DNA of 64,000 nt from Erigeron canadensis (taxonomy: Eukaryota > Streptophyta > Magnoliopsida > Asterales > Asteraceae). The notes under the pieces are model-generated. The model made no database searches and was not told where the DNA came from. It saw only the letters and a list, made by a program, of their open reading frames with translations. Where the stretch lies: contig NC_057765.1 in NCBI RefSeq assembly GCF_010389155.1, positions 4,774,001-4,838,000 of the forward strand, in the 5' to 3' direction. Below, piece by piece: positions 50,671-63,239 of the stretch; the first letter of the stretch is position 1, and each line of letters starts with the position of its first letter. Both the position numbers and the translations under genes were made by a program.

Positions 50671-51658
50671 TAGGGATGGGCATGGGACTGGTACCGTCCC
50701 GTACCGGTCCCGGTACCGACGGTACCGATTCCGAATTTGACCAAAAGTGAGTACCGATCCCGGTCCCATTTGAATTGGTACCGGGACCGGGATATCGGTA
50801 CCAATCCCGACTAGTCCCGATTATACAAATAATTGAACACGAAGCTGATGAATAATTGGAATTTTATCTTGCTCATAGCCATAGGAAGTTAAAGAAGTTT
50901 ACAAAAATATTCAAATATATTTCTACATAATCTTTATATCTTATAACACTAAATACATGTATGAAGATGAGTTTGACAAAACATTTATACTGAAAGATAA
51001 ATTATAACACTAAACACATGTAAGAATAATGAGTTAAAGAAGTATATCTGTTTTTGTTCATTATGAATTTATGACGGTGATAGGAGCAAATGACTCAAGA
51101 GTGATAGCCGAAGCTACTGTTGTCTTGACAACTTATGGAGTCCTTTATGCATCTGATAAAAGCGTATTTCACCTTCTTACTCGTCTAATATTGAAGTTTT
51201 TTCATATCCTCCCTTCTTAAGTGTGGCATGCTGCCAACTTAGCTACTGGCATGAATAATTGATACTTTATCAATATAAAATGTAAATACTTGTTTATGAT
51301 TTTTAAATATTGGAATACAATTTGTATGTACAGATTATGCTGACATGACATATGAAAGAAAACTAAAATCCTTATCTTGCTGGTGATAAAATTCCTAGCA
51401 CCAATCGAATTATTTAAACATATATATGATATTTATCATCAAAAACACCAAGTTTTTCTTATTATATCGAGTAGAACATCAGCTAGTCGGGACTCTTCGG
51501 GATTTTCCCGGTACCGGTACCGTCTAGTACCGATCCCGCAAACTCTCAAAAGTGAGTACCGGTACCGGTCCCACTCGGGATTCGGTACCTCTTTTCGGTA
51601 CCGGGATCGGGACGGTACCGGTACGGGATCGGGATTTGGGAATTTATGATCATCCCTA
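50671..51658. mobile_element. hAT element, GGTACCG family
   Basis: The ends are TAGGGATGGGCATGGG and GATCATCCCTA. A perfect 8-bp duplication CATTGGTT flanks it (50663-50670 and 51659-51666). Both subterminal regions are dense in CGGTACCGG and CGGTCCCG. 988 bp. No transposase seen. Confidence 0.93.
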
Positions 51659-51774
51659 CATTGGTTGGGGTTACCCTCCCTCTCTTTATACGTTGCATCC
51701 CACTAATAATTGGACTGTGGTAGATATATTAAGTCTTATGGTACTAATATCAATTCTCTATAGGAAATGTTAAA

Positions 51775-52968
51775 GAGTAAATTACAGTTTGTGTCCCTAA
51801 AGTTGACACGTTTTTCAATTTTGATCCCTAAAGTGAAAGAATTACAATTTTAACCTTAAACTTGGCTAATTTTTTCAATCATGGTCCTTTAATCAGGAGG
51901 AGTTAAATTTTGGCCGTTAACGCTACGCCCGAGGGACTAAAAGTGAAAAACACGGAAAATGTAACTCATTCTTCCATTTATCTTCTTCAACAAGATTCCG
52001 GCCTCCGGTCATCTTCTTCGATAGACTCACAAACTTATTATTTACACCCAATGACCAACTCCATTTCTAATTTGCCATTGACCAATGAAAAGAGTGGTTT
52101 CCCCCTCTCTCTTTATTACTCTTTCTTGCCACTTCCATGAAACGTTGTCGTTTTCATGTTTGAGCCAATGATTTCTAAACTCCCCATTCATCTATCAATC
52201 AATAACCCTTCAAAATTATATATTATGTGCTCATTCATTTGCTGTTGGTGCTCAATTATATTCATATCTATATTTATATTTCTATCTGGCTGACTCGTTT
52301 GATGTTAAATGTACATTATTGGCGATGATGATACTTATCTGCAATAACTTATAAGTTTTTTTTTTCCGAGCATAAATCGGATAACAGGTGAATTCGGACT
52401 GTATCTTGGTTGACTGACTATAAAGTTTTTGGTTGTAAACAAAAATCCACTCGTACGTATGAAATTTGATATCGTATCATTTGAGTAAATGATTTTGTTT
52501 GTGGTTTAGATTTGGATTGAAAGTCGAGTTTTTATTAGGTATCATCGGAAAATAAATGTCTAGTCGGAACATTCCATCGTAAAAGATGACCGGAAAAAAA
52601 AAATGGAAGAATAAATTTATTTGTATGATTTTCATTTTTCGTCGGTCATTGACAAGCTAGAAATGGCGTTGGTCATTGGGTGTAAATAATAAGTTTGTGA
52701 GTCCATCGAAGAAGATGACCGGAGGCCGGAATTTTGTTGAAGAAGATAAATGGAAGAATGAGTTACATTTTCCGTCCCTAAAGTTGGCACGTTTTTCACT
52801 TTTAGTCCCTCGAGCGTAACATTAACGGCCAAAGTTTAACTTCGTCTGGCCAAAGGACCACGATTGTAAAAATTAACTAAGTTTAAAGTCAAAACTGTAA
52901 GTTTTTCACTTTAGAGATCAAAAGTGAAAAGCGTGCCAACTTAAAAGACGAAAAGCGTAATTTACTCA
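51775..52968. mobile_element. MULE 3 with about 340-bp inverted ends
   Basis: The ends are GAGTAAATTACAG and, reversed, GAGTAAATTACGC. The inverted repeat covers TTCCATTTATCTTCTTCAAC and AACTTATTATTTACACCCAA on the left and their reverse on the right. A perfect 9-bp duplication AATGTTAAA flanks it (51766-51774 and 52969-52977). The centre, about 500 bp, has no recognisable gene. Confidence 0.93.
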
Positions 52969-52977
52969 ATGTTAAAA

Positions 52978-54039
52978 GTGATCCCTGATTAATGATCTTG
53001 CGTACTGGGAAAATACCAGCTACAATTTGCCACAAATCTAGCTAGTTTAAAAGAGCTCAATACATAACTTCTATCAAATTCCACGTCTGTCATGTTGATG
53101 ATAAAATATATAACTTATATTTAATAAGAACTCTTAAGAGAAAAGAAAGTATTCTTGGTTATCTTTATAGCGAAGTACCATGGTACCAGTTTCACGTCTA
53201 TTTTTTATTTTTATTAATTTTAACAGCAGGATGAAAAAATGCTAAGAAAGAATATTGCCATTACCTGCCAACCAACCAACCACCATCATAATGGTAGCTG
53301 TACCCGTAAATTGTTAAGAATGTATAAAAAATACAATACTTTAGACCCGCGTTTAATGCTGGAAACAAGACTTACGATATTATGAATATTAGATCTTCAT
53401 ACATTTAAGTCATAAAAACTTATAATTTTGAAGATATACGGTTTTAAATGTTATACTTTACAAGTTATGTATAATAATCACAGGTTCGTCACTGTCATTA
53501 TTAGCTGAGACATATTGATAAAGTTGTCTGCAGTGTTCATTCCACAAGACACATACTACAATAATTCTTCTATTATATAATTTTTTGAAACCAGTTGTAC
53601 TCATAATGTGATATTATTATGAAAGATAATTAAGAATTAAAATATAAACTTAAGTGTGATCATGTATTTGACATTCAAGTATATGTCTTTGATCATGATG
53701 CGGAGCCCATAACACGAATAAGTTTATTTTTAATTACCTGTCCTATGATATCTAGATAGTAATTATGATTTTTTTCATATTCTTTGATAACTATTAGGAC
53801 TCTTGATTTGAGTGACAATTGTAACTTTAAATATTAATACGCAAGACTAATATATAAAAAGGGAGAAAATTTTGCACCTTTTTGATTGAGAGATAAAATG
53901 AATCTTGAATGAAGTTCATATTAATTTGGATTTAGTATTAAAATAACACTCTGTTGTAACTCGTGCATTGTTTTGTGATCGTCCCATGTTTAGTGATACC
54001 TATTGTGTTTAGGATAAAGATATTGTATATACCATTTAG
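52978..54039. other. Spacer, no feature seen
   Basis: AT-rich, with no coding frame of note. Confidence 0.45.
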
Positions 54040-54140
54040 GTAGAAACTGGAAGCAGCCTCTCTACTTAGGTAGAGGTAAGGTCTGCCTACATCTTAACTT
54101 CCCCTATACACCGTCGGGGTATTGGGGCTTAAAACTTGCG
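54040..54140 (+). mobile_element. RTE LINE 3' fragment
   Basis: GGAAGCAG(C/T)CTCTCTAC, GTAGAGGTAAG and the following stretch resemble the 3' region of the RTE element at 43914 read on its own strand. Only about 100 bp remain. Confidence 0.65.
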
Positions 54141-55252
54141 AAAGGTGGCACTGAGCAGTTACTTACTTTTATATTGTATATTTTTATTTGTTATTATGTT
54201 TGGGATAATTATCTAGGGTTCGTTATGAAAATATAATCTAATATATTATTATATTGGACGACATTATATTAAGATACTAATGTACGACATTTATAGGTAT
54301 CAATTTATAAATATTTTCTTATAAGTTAATATTTATCTCTAGTCATGTAGTCAACATTGATATTTATAGGTGTAAATCTATACTTATTTTTTTTTAATAA
54401 AAAGTCAGGAAAAGTCAAAATTAAAAATTTGAGAAAATCGAGAGATGTGATTACACGGATTGTTGATAACATTTTAAAGATAAGATAAATTATTATTATA
54501 TATATATGTGTGTGTATAAATGTAAAAAATGTAACTAAAAAAAATTTAAAAGAATATACTTCTAGAATAATGAGAACATATAATGTATTCAGTTTATTGA
54601 AATAATTTTTCGTAGAATATATTTTATATGTTGATATTTATTAATTAGTTAAATATTTAAAATTTTTTAAAAAGTTGTCTCTAAGTTGATGACTAAAAAT
54701 AAATATAATTTAAGTATTCATGGTTAAAAAGTATAAATTATTGATGAAAAACAAAAAAATAAGCTAATGAGACTTTTTCTACAAAAACTAATATAATAAT
54801 GTATTTGGATAATGATTATAAGATTTTTAATTTATAATTAAATTAAATGATGATATAAGCAAAAATCAATTTGATAAAACTGGACGATTTGATTGGTTAA
54901 TAAATTATTAATTTAACTGTTTTATACTAAATATTTAAATTTAGATACTGTGACAAAAGAAACTTATCATAGATGATTAAATGATATCAAACTGTTTTAT
55001 ATTTTAGTATCATATCACAGTAAGATATTTAGTATTTTATTAATATGATTAAATTAGGATTGGATTTTTAATATAACTATTGGAATTTTGCATTTACCCT
55101 TCTTCAAATGATATTTGTTTATTTTATTCAAACAATTAAATACCTTATTTGTATTTATTTTGAAGCTAACAAGTAATTCTATATTTAGAGTTGAAGTTGG
55201 AGACGGAAAGGAAGAGATTTATGTATATTCCCAACTTCTCCTTTTAAGGCAT
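54141..55252. other. Spacer, no feature seen
   Basis: Very AT-rich. A short frame at 55115-55354 runs into MULE 4 and is not a gene. Confidence 0.45.
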
Positions 55253-55261
55253 TTATTTAAA

Positions 55262-56430
55262 GAGAAAATTACATTTTTGGTACCTCAATTTGATAACTTT
55301 TACACTTTTAGTCTCCAACTAAAAAAATTGCAGCTTTTATACCTAAAGTTTTGAGTTTTTTTCAGTTTTGATACCACGTTCATACGGCGTTAAATCTTGC
55401 CGTTAACGCCCTCACGTGACAAACACATGAGGGGTATTCCTCTTTGACCCCCTTTTTCTGAGAAAATTACAGTTTTGATACCTCAAGTTGTCAATTTTTT
55501 CACTTTTGGTACCTCAAGTAGACAACATATTTTTATTAAACTCTCCAATTTTTATCTAACACATTAGCACCTATCAAAGAATACACACTCAAAAATCAAC
55601 ACACATGATTTTTTTTTTTTAACGACTCCTAAAAAAACTCCCAATGGTGTGTATCTATTCTTGAAATATTATATGTTGTTGGTGTAATTACGGGTGATGG
55701 TGGAGGAACTGAATGCATTGATGGATCGATGGCCGGAAAAAACTCATGTCACCGGAAGATCCTCTCTGGTGGTGTATGATTGATATAAGAGATTTGAATC
55801 CTCCCACCCCTGAATTACCCCATTCTTCTATTGAAATATGCTACAAACGACACTTGATCGGAATCTGCTACAAACGAGATCTTAACGGAATTTGCTACAG
55901 ATGAATATATTTGCTACAGACGGGATTAGATCGGAATCTGGTGCATGGTGGGGAGGGAGATAGTCGGCAACCTTTTCTGGTGGTGTATGATTCATATAAG
56001 AGATCTGAATCTATTTATGCATGTTTATGTATTGGATTTGGTATGTTATAAAGATATATAGGTATACATGGATTCATATGAATGTGTGTTGATTTTTAAG
56101 TGTGTGTTGTTTGACAGATGCTAATATGTGAGATGAAAATTATAGAGTGTAATAAAACAAATGTTGTCTACTTGAGGTACCAAAAGTGAAAAATTTGACA
56201 ACTTGAGGTATCAAAACTGTAATTTTATCAAAAAAAAGAGGGCCAAAAGACTAAAATACCCCTCACGTGTTTGTCACGTGAGGGAGTTAACGGCAAAATT
56301 TAACGCCGTATAAACGTGGTACCAAAACTAAAAAAACACAAAACTTTAGGTATGAAAGCTGCAATTTTTTGAGTTGAAGACTAAAAGTGCAAAAGTTGCC
56401 AAATTGAGGTATCAAAAATGTAATTTTCTC
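55262..56430. mobile_element. MULE 4 with duplicated end motif
   Basis: The ends are GAGAAAATTACATTTTTGG and ATACATTTT-type inverse ending GTAATTTTCTC. A perfect 9-bp duplication TTATTTAAA flanks it (55253-55261 and 56431-56439). Each arm of about 300 bp holds the terminal phrase twice: GAGAAAATTACA recurs at about 55460, and its reverse on the right at about 56220. The arms also share CCCTCACGTGACAAACAC. The centre has no recognisable gene. Confidence 0.93.
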
Positions 56431-56729
56431 TTATTTAAAAGATATAAATATTAGAAATATTTTAAAAATACTCGTAGTACTTTTATTGATATACACGTAT
56501 TGCACATAATATCCTTCGTGATTCTCAAACTCGAAAAAAGTTGATAATCGTATCACGTCTTAATGTCTTATAGATTAATAAATTTTTTTTTTGATAATGG
56601 TCCTAGAGTTATAGACTATTGAAATTGTGTGAAACGATATTAATAACAAACCAACCAACTAGAATATCGGCAGGACCCGGCCCATAGGCCCCATATATAC
56701 CACAGTACCACACCCATTAATCAGCAAGC

Positions 56730-56737
56730 TATAAAAA
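56730..56737 (+). promoter_or_regulatory. TATA box of the carboxylesterase gene
   Basis: TATAAAAA lies about 118 bp before the start codon at 56855, a normal distance for a leader of about 90 bp. Confidence 0.65.
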
Positions 56738-56854
56738 GGAAAGCAAAATTAAACTCTCAAAAATATATAAAGATACAGATTTATATAAAAATCACTAAAT
56801 CACAAATTATTAGTGTCACTCATTCACTTTCACTTTCATCATCATCTCACGTAA

Positions 56855-59800
56855 ATGGAGACCATCTCTAAACCACCAAAACCCGTACTTTCCTTACCAT
56901 GGAAAACTCGCGTTGGTCTTTCCGTTATCGCAACTTTCACGGACGCATCGTGTCGTAAAAACGGGTCCGTCAACCGTCGACTTCTTAATTTATTCGATTT
57001 CCGTACCCCTCCGTCTTCAAAACCTATCAACGGCGTCGCCACACACGACGTCATTGTCGATAAATCACGTAACGTATGGTTTCGTGTATTCGTCCCGACT
57101 AATGAAAATAATATCACATCTGACCTCCCCGTGATATTTTTTTATCACGGTGGAGGCTTTGTTTTTTTGGCGCCTGATGGCGTGGCGTATGACGCCGTTT
57201 GTAGACGGTTTGCGAGAAAAGTGGGAGCGGTTGTTGTTTCGGTTAATTATCGTCTTGCGCCGGAAAATAAGTATCCGGCGCAACACGACGATTGTTTTGA
57301 TGTGTTGAAGTTTTTAGATGATGATGAAAATAGAAAGAAATTTTTGCCTAAAAATGCGAATTTGTTGAGGTGTTTTGTTGCGGGAGATAGTGCCGGTGGA
57401 AATCTTGCTCATCATGTTGCACTACGAGCTTGCGAATTCAATTTTCGTCATGTTAAGGTAATTTCCGACACCTAACAAATTTTTTTAATTTATATTGCTT
57501 TTTATGTACCTGTATGACTAGTCATGCGAAAGGATTTTTAGAACAAATTTAAGTCCAGAAGATTTACATTATTATATATACTTTTATACTCAGATAATAA
57601 ATGTTGCATTATAAATATTGATAAAAAAAGTTGCATTAGAAATGATTCAGTTGTAACCTAATGAACTCCTTCTACTCACGCTATGCGGCGGTATTTGTGG
57701 CGGCGACGGTGTTAGTGGGTGACTACTGTTCGTGGTAGAGGTGACGTCGAGTGGTATAAATAATTGATGTAAAAGTCTTTAATTTATAGAGTTAATTGAG
57801 AGATTTTAAAAGATTAAGGACTAATAGTATAATATATATTTAAGGATATTTTAGACATTTCTCCATGTATCTTTCAACATGGGATTATTCTTTTTATACG
57901 AGTAATATAATATAGGATATAAAAAAATAAAAGTTACTTAATTTATAATATTAATTACACTTTAAATCTTTTACCTTCTAAAAAATAGTTCATTTTACAC
58001 ATGTCCGTACTATCATACTGTAATCACCGTTTCCACCGTCACATTACTAGTATATACTTTATTCATCTTTTACATCATCGCAACAACCTCCAACAACTAT
58101 CATAAATTATCCGCTCTATAAATGAAATAAAGTTAGCTTATAAACTATTTATGGTCTTCGTTTTATACGCGTACTATATATACTAGTAGTACTAATCTAA
58201 CGTGATCAATGCAACATTGTAAAGGCTCAATTTTTACCAAATGTATATTTAGTTGATTCATAATTTTTTTCATTTTATATTGCACTTGAATATATCACCG
58301 AATGATATTATAAGAAAATCTTGTGTCCTCATATCTTATCTTATCTTAAACAAATATATTGCACTTGAGTAGGAAAATAGTTAGAACTAGCTAGTCACAA
58401 AATAGAAAAAAAAAAAAATAGTTTTCCTGTTAGTTTACGTGGTATCTGTCGCTATCCCTAGTAACCCGAATATAAAAAACTTTTCCGTTTACTTGTTTAA
58501 TAATAAGTTATTTATAAAAATTTAAGATTATCTTTTTAGGAAAGCAAAATGCCTAAAATTGTCAACAACAGCAAAACGCCTAACGTATCCTTGTTCCTTT
58601 TCAAGGCGTAGCTATTGAATATCCGTTTTGTGGACTGTATTCAATAAGATGACACGAAATTTTGTGCAGTCAAATTTGATTGTACAGAGTGCCAACCAAT
58701 ATGGAATACTGTCCACATGATACATACCACTTGCTACATACGTGATACGTTAGTTGGATAAAACATTTTGTTAAAGCAAGCATTTACGATTTGATAAATG
58801 TATATTTTAAAATGTTATTAATTTGGGGTAAACATCATTATCAGACTATCTTCAATGAAGATGTCCTTAAGTGTATTATTAGACTATTTTTAATGAAGGT
58901 GTCCTTAAGTGTTTTTAGTTGTTCATGTATATTTGTGCCATTAAAGTTTATGCAAACCTAAAGATTTTTTTGATGTATCTTTTCATCAAAGACATGTCCT
59001 TAGGTTATATCCAAGACTTTTTTTTTTTTTCCTTTTGTATATAGATATAAAGATATGTAAAAATGTTTGTATAGCTGAAGTTAAAATTAAAAGATTTTAA
59101 AAATATATAAAGATTTTAAAGATTTGTAAAGATATGATGTAGTAGCTCAAAAACACCTAAAGATATTCTTAACATTGGAGATAGTCTTATATATTCATAT
59201 ATTCGACTACAATTTCGTAAAAAACCAATTATGAAAATACTTTTGTTAAAATCTCAAAAACATGACATGTCGTTCACATCAAAATATAAGTTTAAAATTT
59301 ATATGTTTAAACATCATTGAGTAATCCAACTATTAATATATGAAGGTTACCCTTTTTTCTTTTTCATTTTCACCTTCTAACATTTATCAAGTGTTAAATT
59401 TTTATTCACACAAAATTTATCACATATCTCATTTTTGTTTTTTATCTTTGAGCATTAGCTCAATGGTTGAAATACCACCCCCTTATACATGAGGTCTTGA
59501 GTTCAAGCCTTGGGGAGGACATAAAGAAGTCCCTTTATGAGGGCTTGGCTTGGGTATACCCATGTTCAAGTCTGAGGGGGCAGGGTTTACCCATATTGAT
59601 CGTCGTGCCTTCGGGCGGATTAGTAGGGGGTTTTCCCCCCATCGGGTATTTGAAATAGGCATTTCTACTTCGAGGGAGCTCTCTAGCGCGGACCCAGTTA
59701 AGACAACGTATGCTAGACCTTTCGCTGTCGAATCGCGACACGAAGTTTCCAGCGAAATTCACCTTTCAAATAAAAAATAAAAATAAGAAAAAAAATTTAA

Positions 59801-60734
59801 CGCCTTTGATCTGACAAATTTATTGAAAGACTGAACTAAGACTATTTAGCTACATAGTCATATTAAAAGCTCCTATTTCTGGTGTGAGCATTGAATACAA
59901 AGATGAATAATGATCCAAGACTTTATATCGGGTAGATTGATAAGTGAAAGTACGTGGCTTCTTTTATTTAAATTATTTGGAAAAATCAGATTTTTAACTC
60001 CAACGTATACGATTGTAATTACAATTTAGATGAACATAATAACATAACAATATAGAATCAAAGAACAGAATTCTCAAATTTGTTTTCATTATATACATTT
60101 TTAATTCATGGGTTTTATTTTTATAAATGATAAAGAGTTCTAATAAGATATTTCGTAATACTTAACTTTTAGGTACGAATATATCATTTACATATTACAT
60201 CACGTGTCGATCAAAAGATACTTACATCACGTTATATATAATTGTAGTCTTGTGTTAGCTAATTAAGAAATGTACAGAGAGTTACGTTACGTATCATGTT
60301 TTCAGGTAATCGGGGCAGTAGTAATTCAACCATTTTTCGGTGGAGAGGGGCAGACCGATTCAGAAATAAGACTCGAAGGAACTCCACTGGTTTCAAAAAA
60401 GCGAACAGACTGGATGTGGAAGGCGTTTATGCCACAAGACAAAGATTTCAACCGCGACCATCCAGTGATCAACGTAAGCGGCCCCAAGGCTGTTGACATA
60501 TCAAAAATGGATTTTCCACCAACAGTCGTTGTCATTGCTGGGTTTGATGCTCTATGCGATTGGCAAAAACGGTACTACGAGTGGCTAAAGAAGTCGGGGA
60601 AAGAAGTTTACTTGTTTGAGTACCCAAATATGTGCCATGCTTTCTACATCTTCCCGGAATTGCCTGAATCTGCACAACTTATTGGCCAAATTCGCGAGTT
60701 CATTCACAAGGTTTCTAGTAAGATTGGCAATTAG
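56855..60734 (+). CDS. Carboxylesterase of the CXE family (CXE18-like), two exons
   Basis: Exons 56855-57457 and 60306-60734 encode 343 residues of an alpha/beta-hydrolase (fold-3, hormone-sensitive-lipase group). Such enzymes hydrolyse small esters; the substrate here is unknown. The oxyanion motif HGGGF is at 98-102, the nucleophile Ser179 in GDSAG, the Asp in GFDALCD (282 or 286) and His312 in CHAF. The donor AAG/GTAATT and acceptor TTTTCAG/GTAATC keep the frame. WKTR near residue 16 and [10 protein letters not shown] near 39 are as in Arabidopsis CXE18 (At5g23530), the closest relative I recall. The retained catalytic His argues against a GID1 gibberellin receptor. The 2848-bp intron carries several insertions. 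No break is seen. Confidence 0.92.
57672..57917 (-). mobile_element. Helitron-like piece in the carboxylesterase intron
   Basis: On the minus strand it starts near TCCTATATTATATTACTCG and contains CATGGAGAAATGTCTAAAAT, as does the Helitron at 15452. It ends CCGCATAGCGTGAGTAG, one base from the CTAG expected. Family membership is good, the exact ends less so. Confidence 0.5.
57918..58842. other. Intron sequence, no feature seen
   Basis: AT-rich intron of the carboxylesterase gene, without recognisable elements. Confidence 0.45.
58843..59190. mobile_element. Probable MITE in the carboxylesterase intron
   Basis: The left end CAGACTATCTTCAATG and the right end, reversed, AAGACTATCTCCAATG are inverted; a second internal copy of the left phrase is near 58880. 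The GACTATCTCCAATG end is common in plant MITEs. The flanks give no clear duplication. Confidence 0.6.
59451..59768 (+). mobile_element. SINE copy 1 with Pol III boxes
   Basis: An A box, TAGCTCAATGGTTGA (59456-59470), and a B box, GTTCAAGCC (59501-59509), are spaced as in a tRNA-derived Pol III promoter. The rest of the body matches 32556-32830 closely, including GGGTATACCCA and GATCGTCGTGCCTTCGGGCG. It ends ACCTTTCAAA followed by an A-rich tail. It lies in the intron in the same direction as the gene. Confidence 0.85.
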
Positions 60735-61188
60735 TGATATAATGAGGATAGACTACTTTTAGAATGTAAGATTTAAGACTCTTAAGATCATAATGTTTCG
60801 AGTTAATTTGTTACTTTGGAAAAAATAAATTATTCATTAAATCGTTGTATCTTCCATAGTTCCCAAATTAACTCTTTATTAAGTTTCTGAAGTTTGTTTT
60901 TTGAAAATCTGATATTGCAATATTACTTAAACGACATTGGAAAATACAGAACAGTTTGCCTATATTAAGGTCCAATATTTACATCAAATTAATACAGTAC
61001 CAAATTTAAACAAGTAATGAATCGGAGTATACGATCTTTGAATCCATTGTTTCCAATTTACTACATTCTCCGTGCTCCAATGGATCGCTACGGATCTCCT
61101 TGCTCCAATCCGAGTTTACCACTAAACAGAGTTATGAAACCGGTCCCATCCAATGCGACAAAGAATGTGTAAGGGGTTTGAATAAGGG
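60735..61188. other. Carboxylesterase 3' flank
   Basis: 3' UTR and spacer. No further gene is seen. Confidence 0.5.
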
Positions 61189-61459
61189 AGATTAGTTTCC
61201 TGGAATGTAACTATTTTTGACCGAATGTTTATAGTTAAAAAAAAAACTAAAGTTATGTGTATTGTATGCAACTTGAAAAAATGTTAATTGTATGTAAGAA
61301 AACATATGTGGCAACCATATACAGGTGCCACTTGTCAGATTTTAATTGGTTGAAATGGAATTCTTACATACGAGTTGTTTACATACAATACACACAACTT
61401 TAGTTATTTCCTATTATAGACATTTGTTCAAAGTTTCTTACATTTCAGGAAACTAATCT
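61189..61459. mobile_element. Foldback MITE, Mutator-like
   Basis: The ends AGATTAGTTTCCTG(G/A)AATGTAA are inverted and the repeat continues inward for about 90 bp, including ACTAAAGTT(A/G)TGTGTATTGT. The flank GAATAAG occurs on both sides but is offset by two or three bases, so the duplication is not exact. 271 bp, no coding capacity. Confidence 0.7.
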
Positions 61460-62627
61460 TTCGAATAAGTAGTTGAAGTGGGTGGGATAGATGCACATTT
61501 GTTTGCTTGTCGGAAAACCGAAAAGAACATCATTACCCGTTTTTACATAATAGTACTGAACAAATAAGTCGTTAATCTTCAACTAAAATCACATCAAGTA
61601 GTTCAAGTGCTGCAACAGATTCAGAAGGATCCTATGGAGTAGTCCCAAATCCAGTTTTGCTTCTAATATCAAGCAGTTTGCTTCTCCAAGACCAAAACTA
61701 CTATCTACCAATACAATACATGTACCTCGCATGTTGGACATTCATAAATACTCAGTTATGCTAATCCAAATATTGAGGTGCAAAAAAAGTTCTTGCAGAA
61801 ACATTGACATAGGAAACACAAGAAACGTACACAGTTGAATGGTTAGCCTAACCAAGGCGTAAGCATCCGGATGAAAAAAAGAGCACGTTAGATCTAAAAG
61901 TCATGTATTAGTAATACAAGTATCTATGGTATTGTCACCATAAGAACACTGATACTCTATTACATTTAACCACAACTTTATTGTTCCTACGTCTATAAAC
62001 TGTTACTAGCATAACTTTACCTTTAACCACATAAACTTTATTGTTCCTCCCCCGATAAACTAGGTACCTATCTTCATCAATCGTAGTATCTTGATAAAAT
62101 GACTTTGGAAAATGCTTTCCACACTTTCCTTAAGCGGTACACAGGGCACTTGTGCGTGAGCACTACATCGCGACGCCATATAAGATTTACTTGGTAACAA
62201 CTTTGTATTCTCTTAGGTCATGACCCTTAGAGTCTGTCTTAGCTTAGATTCAGTCATCTATCTCTGTCGGAATTCTACACCTTGACCCCACCTCAAGCCA
62301 TATCAGAATGTGTACATGCGAAGGCCCACGTTTATGGAATTCAATCGTGTAAACACCTACACAAATAATGTTGTATACAATGTATGACTTACCTTAGTAA
62401 CTTATCATGGATTAAAGGTTACAGTGGATGTGGTTCTCTAACATATAGTTATAAGAAAGTGAAAGATGATATATGATCTATTACCTGCTTTGCTTTTACC
62501 AATTATTTTTTTCTTCATAATATCTTCCATAAATATATTCAGTTTTATCGTAAAACTCTCGAACAGTTTTTGCCTGACCGTGCGACTTCTCTCCACTAAT
62601 TAAAGAAACCCATTTATCAATTTCCAG
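61460..62627. other. Spacer, no feature seen
   Basis: No gene is recognised in this 1.2 kb. Confidence 0.45.
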
Positions 62628-63181
62628 CTACTTTGGGTTGGCTGTGAAAGTAATGAATAGATCTGGAATTCCTAAACCCCAACCCAAGGCCATTGCATCT
62701 TGATAGTTTTGGACCATGTATTTTGTGCTCCATCGAAAGGAAGTTGTTGGCAACATGATTCTCTGACTAATTGCTTTAGCATTTGTGTCTCCTCGTGTTA
62801 CAATATCACATACATTATGATAAAGGTCAGTACGCAATTCATTTTGATTGTTCTGCATCTACCCGAGTTTATGTTCCTCAATTGTGGTGTATGCATCTAC
62901 TAGGTATTGCTGATATAAACGACTACCTCTTAGTAATGTAGTCCCTCATTTTGTGTGTAATGAATTCTATAACAATAAATTTTGTCTCCGGATATTGTTT
63001 ACATGGTATGGTATAAGTTTTCATGAAACTCAACTTCTCCATAATGAAATAATAGAGGGTATTGTAATGTCATGTATAATTCGTGTAATTCAGAAATCAT
63101 TTTCAAGCCACCAGTTTTTGTCAACAATGGCATCTTTTTGTTTTGTGTTGTCACTGAAATCAGTTGTGACCAACAATTCAA
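62628..63181 (-). pseudogene. Helitron helicase-like N domain, fragments
   Basis: On the minus strand, first GGLKMISELHELYMTLQYPL then LLFHYGE (62999-63181), then YMVQNYQDAMALGWGLGIPD then LFITFTANPK (62628-62858). These phrases are typical of the Helitron_like_N domain in Helitron Rep-helicase proteins and are in the expected order. Frames and stops between them show decay. Neither the Rep nor the helicase catalytic motifs are present. Confidence 0.8.
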
Positions 63182-63239
63182 CCTCTAAAATATCAGGCTT
63201 GTTATACTGCCTCGAAACGATCTAGAAATATTACTTGGG

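Noticed and set aside
55460..56232. A MULE nested inside MULE 4
   Set aside because: No direct duplication surrounds the inner ends; the flanks pair as part of the outer arms.
60270..60305. Upstream start codon giving [12 protein letters not shown] before exon 2
   Set aside because: These codons lie in the intron; a good TTTTCAG acceptor precedes the conserved VIGAVV block.
56855..60734. Gibberellin receptor GID1
   Set aside because: The catalytic His is present (CHAF); GID1 proteins have lost it. The start also matches CXE enzymes.
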